From Planctomycetota bacterium (GTDB lineage: Bacteria > Planctomycetota > UBA8742 > SKZP01), in the NCBI GenBank assembly GCA_007127275.1, contig SKZP01000356.1:1-5410 (forward strand): a stretch of 5,410 nucleotides of DNA, read 5' to 3'. The notes beneath the pieces were generated by a model, which was not told the origin of the DNA, did not search any database, and was given only the letters and a program-made list of their open reading frames with translations. The position numbers and the translations under genes were made by a program. Positions 4,914-5,410 of the stretch are shown here, piece after piece. Numbering within the stretch: position 1 is the stretch's first letter; every line of letters begins with the position of its first letter.

Positions 4914-5410
4914 ATGTTCACCGTCGCAACCGACAACTTCGCCGTTCGCCGCCGTCTTCACGGCGCCGGATCCTCCCTGCAGGGGATCCTCTTCGCCGGA
5001 CTGATTCTCGGAGGGCTGTTTGCGCTCGGGGTCTCTGAGGCGCGTGCGCAGGCCGGCCTCGCCTGGGACGACGAGCGACCGCGCTCCGACCTTGCCACCG
5101 CGGGCGTCACCTCGACCCCGGCCCCCGAAGGGGACTTGCAGGTCGAGACCTCGCTGATCAACCGCGTCGGGGACGGCTACATCCTCGACACGCCGATTCT
5201 TGCCCGCTATGGCTTCCTCGAGGATTTCGAGGCGCGGCTGACCGTCAATTTCTTGAGTGTCGTCGAGGACGAGGAAGCCGAGTTCGGTCAGTTCATCGGC
5301 CTTGGCGTCAAGTGGCGCTTCCTCTCCGAGGACATACTCGCCCTCGCCTTTGTCCCGGAGTTCGAGATTCCGGTCGAGGAGCGGGACGGCTCGCTGCAGG
5401 TGCCGTTACT
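4914..5410 (+). CDS. Probable outer-membrane beta-barrel 'transporter', MetA-pathway-of-phenol-degradation-like (partial, 3' end outside the window)
   Basis: The frame is open from ATG at 4914-4916 to the window edge, giving 165 complete codons. AGAGGAG (4901-4907) lies 6 bases before the ATG and fixes the start. Residues 1-47 are a signal peptide: an RRR n-region at 12-14, a hydrophobic core at about 24-40, and ARAQA with likely cleavage after Ala47. The mature part follows the pattern of the putative outer-membrane 'transporter' family: a DDERPRSD start, then PEGDLQVETSL, DTPILARYGFLEDFEARLTV and IGLGVKWRFL, with alternating polar and hydrophobic strands. Members are annotated as beta-barrels linked by name to phenol degradation, but their substrates are mostly unknown and no pathway genes are visible here. 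The gene is divergent from the small lipoprotein. Family assignment rests on pattern recognition of the N-terminal third only. Confidence 0.7.
   Translation, partial: MFTVATDNFAVRRRLHGAGSSLQGILFAGLILGGLFALGVSEARAQAGLAWDDERPRSDLATAGVTSTPAPEGDLQVETSLINRVGDGYILDTPILARYGFLEDFEARLTVNFLSVVEDEEAEFGQFIGLGVKWRFLSEDILALAFVPEFEIPVEERDGSLQVPL

Noticed and set aside
4643..5038. Plus- and minus-strand open frames over the divergent control region and the beta-barrel signal peptide
   Set aside because: They conflict with the signal-peptide frame starting at 4914, which has a strong Shine-Dalgarno site; their sequences are Arg/Ser-rich shadows.

Overview
The window is high-GC bacterial chromosomal DNA carrying five protein genes. 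Each appears to be its own transcription unit, because the strands alternate (+, -, +, -, +). A cleaved-type signal peptide on a probable outer-membrane beta-barrel, a small lipoprotein and a membrane-anchored cyclophilin all point to a diderm (Gram-negative-type) organism. The sigma factor's sequence style, the pseudopilin-like (GspG-type) C-terminal domain found outside a pilin, and the palindromic intergenic repeats suggest Planctomycetota or another deep-branching, non-enterobacterial diderm. That placement is inference from remembered family patterns and is not secure.

Layout. Bases 1-90 are the C-terminal end of a plus-strand gene that cannot be identified. The convergent gap 91-359 holds a large hairpin (248-328) ending in T5. 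A 556-residue minus-strand gene (360-2030) encodes a membrane-anchored protein with an acidic linker, an NTF2-like-looking region, a GspG-like segment and a C-terminal cyclophilin peptidyl-prolyl isomerase domain. The divergent gap 2031-2425 holds a second palindrome, related in sequence to part of the first, and a weak candidate promoter for the next gene. A sigma-70 family factor (2426-4069, plus strand) follows, with a long low-complexity N-terminus and no recognisable region 1.1.

The convergent gap 4070-4392 holds a long imperfect inverted repeat near the sigma gene and a strong minus-strand intrinsic terminator. That terminator serves a 71-residue lipoprotein gene (4393-4608, minus strand). 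The divergent gap 4609-4913 carries a good sigma-70-type promoter for the lipoprotein, a small dyad and a weaker -10-like element for the last gene. The window ends inside a gene (from 4914, plus strand) for a signal-peptide-bearing protein resembling the MetA-pathway-of-phenol-degradation/'transporter' beta-barrel family.

Nothing suggests a mobile element, CRISPR array, tRNA, rRNA or defence island, and the genes do not form an obvious operon or pathway. The most unusual content is the domain architecture of the cyclophilin protein. Next come the altered -10-recognition residue and odd N-terminus of the sigma factor, and the dispersed palindromic repeats.
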